In this document: in pieces, positions 6,426-6,725 of the stretch
Layout: every line of letters begins with the position of its first letter
Position numbering within the stretch: position 1 is the first letter of the stretch
DNA from: Bacteroidota bacterium
GTDB lineage: Bacteria > Bacteroidota > Bacteroidia > Bacteroidales > VadinHA17
Reading direction: 5' to 3'
NCBI GenBank assembly: GCA_021816545.1
Contig: JAKAXP010000125.1
Span: 1 to 6,725, forward strand
Length of the DNA: 6,725 nucleotides
Notes under the pieces: model-generated
Databases searched by the model: none
Told to the model about the DNA's origin: nothing
Seen by the model: only the letters and a program-made list of their open reading frames with translations
Position numbers and translations under genes: made by a program

Positions 6426-6437
6426 GTAAAATTTTAC
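6426..6437. repeat. 12-bp perfect palindrome GTAAAATTTTAC
   Basis: The sequence is identical to its own reverse complement over 12 bp with no spacer, and it includes the stop codon (TAA, 6436-6434) of the alpha/beta hydrolase gene. It lies 10 bp from the stem-loop at 6384-6415. It could be an operator-like site, or a chance product of AT-rich sequence. Confidence 0.5.
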
Positions 6438-6725
6438 TGGAGCATTTTAAAGAAATAGTACCTGTCAATATCCCTGTAGGGAGTCTTGAGGAATCTTATT
6501 ATTTCACTGTTGATAAGCTCCGGGCTTTCAATAGGTACAAGATGTGAGGCATGCGGAACAATGAACAGGTCAGCCATCGGGAGATTATTAAACAGGGCCA
6601 TTGTCTGGTCCGGATTAATGATATCATGATCTCCTGCGACAATCAGGAATGGTATATTGATGGTTTTTAACTGATCAGGGGTGAAATTCGGGTACTTCAT
6701 AACCAGCTCCTCAAGTTTCCTTCTG
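6434..6725 (-). CDS. Alpha/beta-fold hydrolase, C-terminal part, cut by window edge
   Basis: Only the last 96 residues are present; the frame is open to the right edge, so the N-terminus and nucleophile elbow are outside. Visible are the strand IPFLIVAGDHDII, whose GDHD aspartate is the usual catalytic acid, and HASHLVPIESPELINSEIIRFL, whose SHLVP histidine is the usual catalytic base followed by the last helix. The lid or cap cannot be judged. The family includes esterases, lipases, haloperoxidases and C-C hydrolases, so no substrate can be named. An internal ATG at 6700 is not the start, because the frame continues upstream with RRKLEELV. It is the first visible gene of the minus-strand group, and its stop codon lies within a 12-bp palindrome, 53 bp before the next gene. 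Confidence 0.92.
   Translation of the reverse strand, partial: RRKLEELVMKYPNFTPDQLKTINIPFLIVAGDHDIINPDQTMALFNNLPMADLFIVPHASHLVPIESPELINSEIIRFLKTPYRDIDRYYFFKMLQ

Overview
The window looks like a stretch of chromosome from a Bacteroidetes-type bacterium of moderate GC content. Four things point that way: a promoter matching the Bacteroidetes consensus (TTTG-like element, 19-nt spacer, TAnnTTTG) ahead of one gene, almost no Shine-Dalgarno sequences, two lipoproteins of which one carries an acidic patch after the lipidated cysteine, and small protein families (DUF4180, a DUF4943-like lipoprotein) that I remember from that phylum. This is inference from sequence character, and no marker gene is present.

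Layout, left to right. On the minus strand, 1-858 holds the 5' part of a short-chain dehydrogenase (cut by the window edge) and, 10 bp upstream of it, an NTF2/SnoaL-like protein; the two look co-transcribed. Upstream on the same strand, 960-2981 encodes a large lipoprotein with an Ig/FN3-like N-terminal domain, three IPT/TIG domains and a C-terminal Kelch propeller of about six blades. A 226-bp divergent intergenic region (2982-3207) follows; it holds weak promoter-like boxes, an AT-rich inverted repeat and a perfectly phased array of five heptamers (NNAGGCA). On the plus strand, 3208-4869 encodes an exported M28-family zinc metallopeptidase with an inserted PA domain and all metal ligands intact. 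It converges on a minus-strand group: DUF4180 (4948-5307), a small lipoprotein (5369-5908), a helical protein of unknown function (5958-6380) and the C-terminal end of an alpha/beta hydrolase (6434 to the right edge).

How the parts may work together: the Kelch/IPT lipoprotein and the M28 peptidase are divergently transcribed and both leave the cytoplasm, so they could share regulation and act at the cell envelope, but nothing proves a joint pathway. The four right-hand minus-strand genes are closely spaced without an obvious common function, and DUF4180 seems to have its own promoter inside the end of the preceding gene.

I see no CRISPR array, transposase, phage gene, rRNA or tRNA, and no convincing defence or biosynthetic system. 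The most unusual items are the heptamer array, the hairpin immediately before the start codon at 6380, and the well-formed Bacteroidetes promoter before DUF4180. No gene-free stretch exceeds 300 bp.
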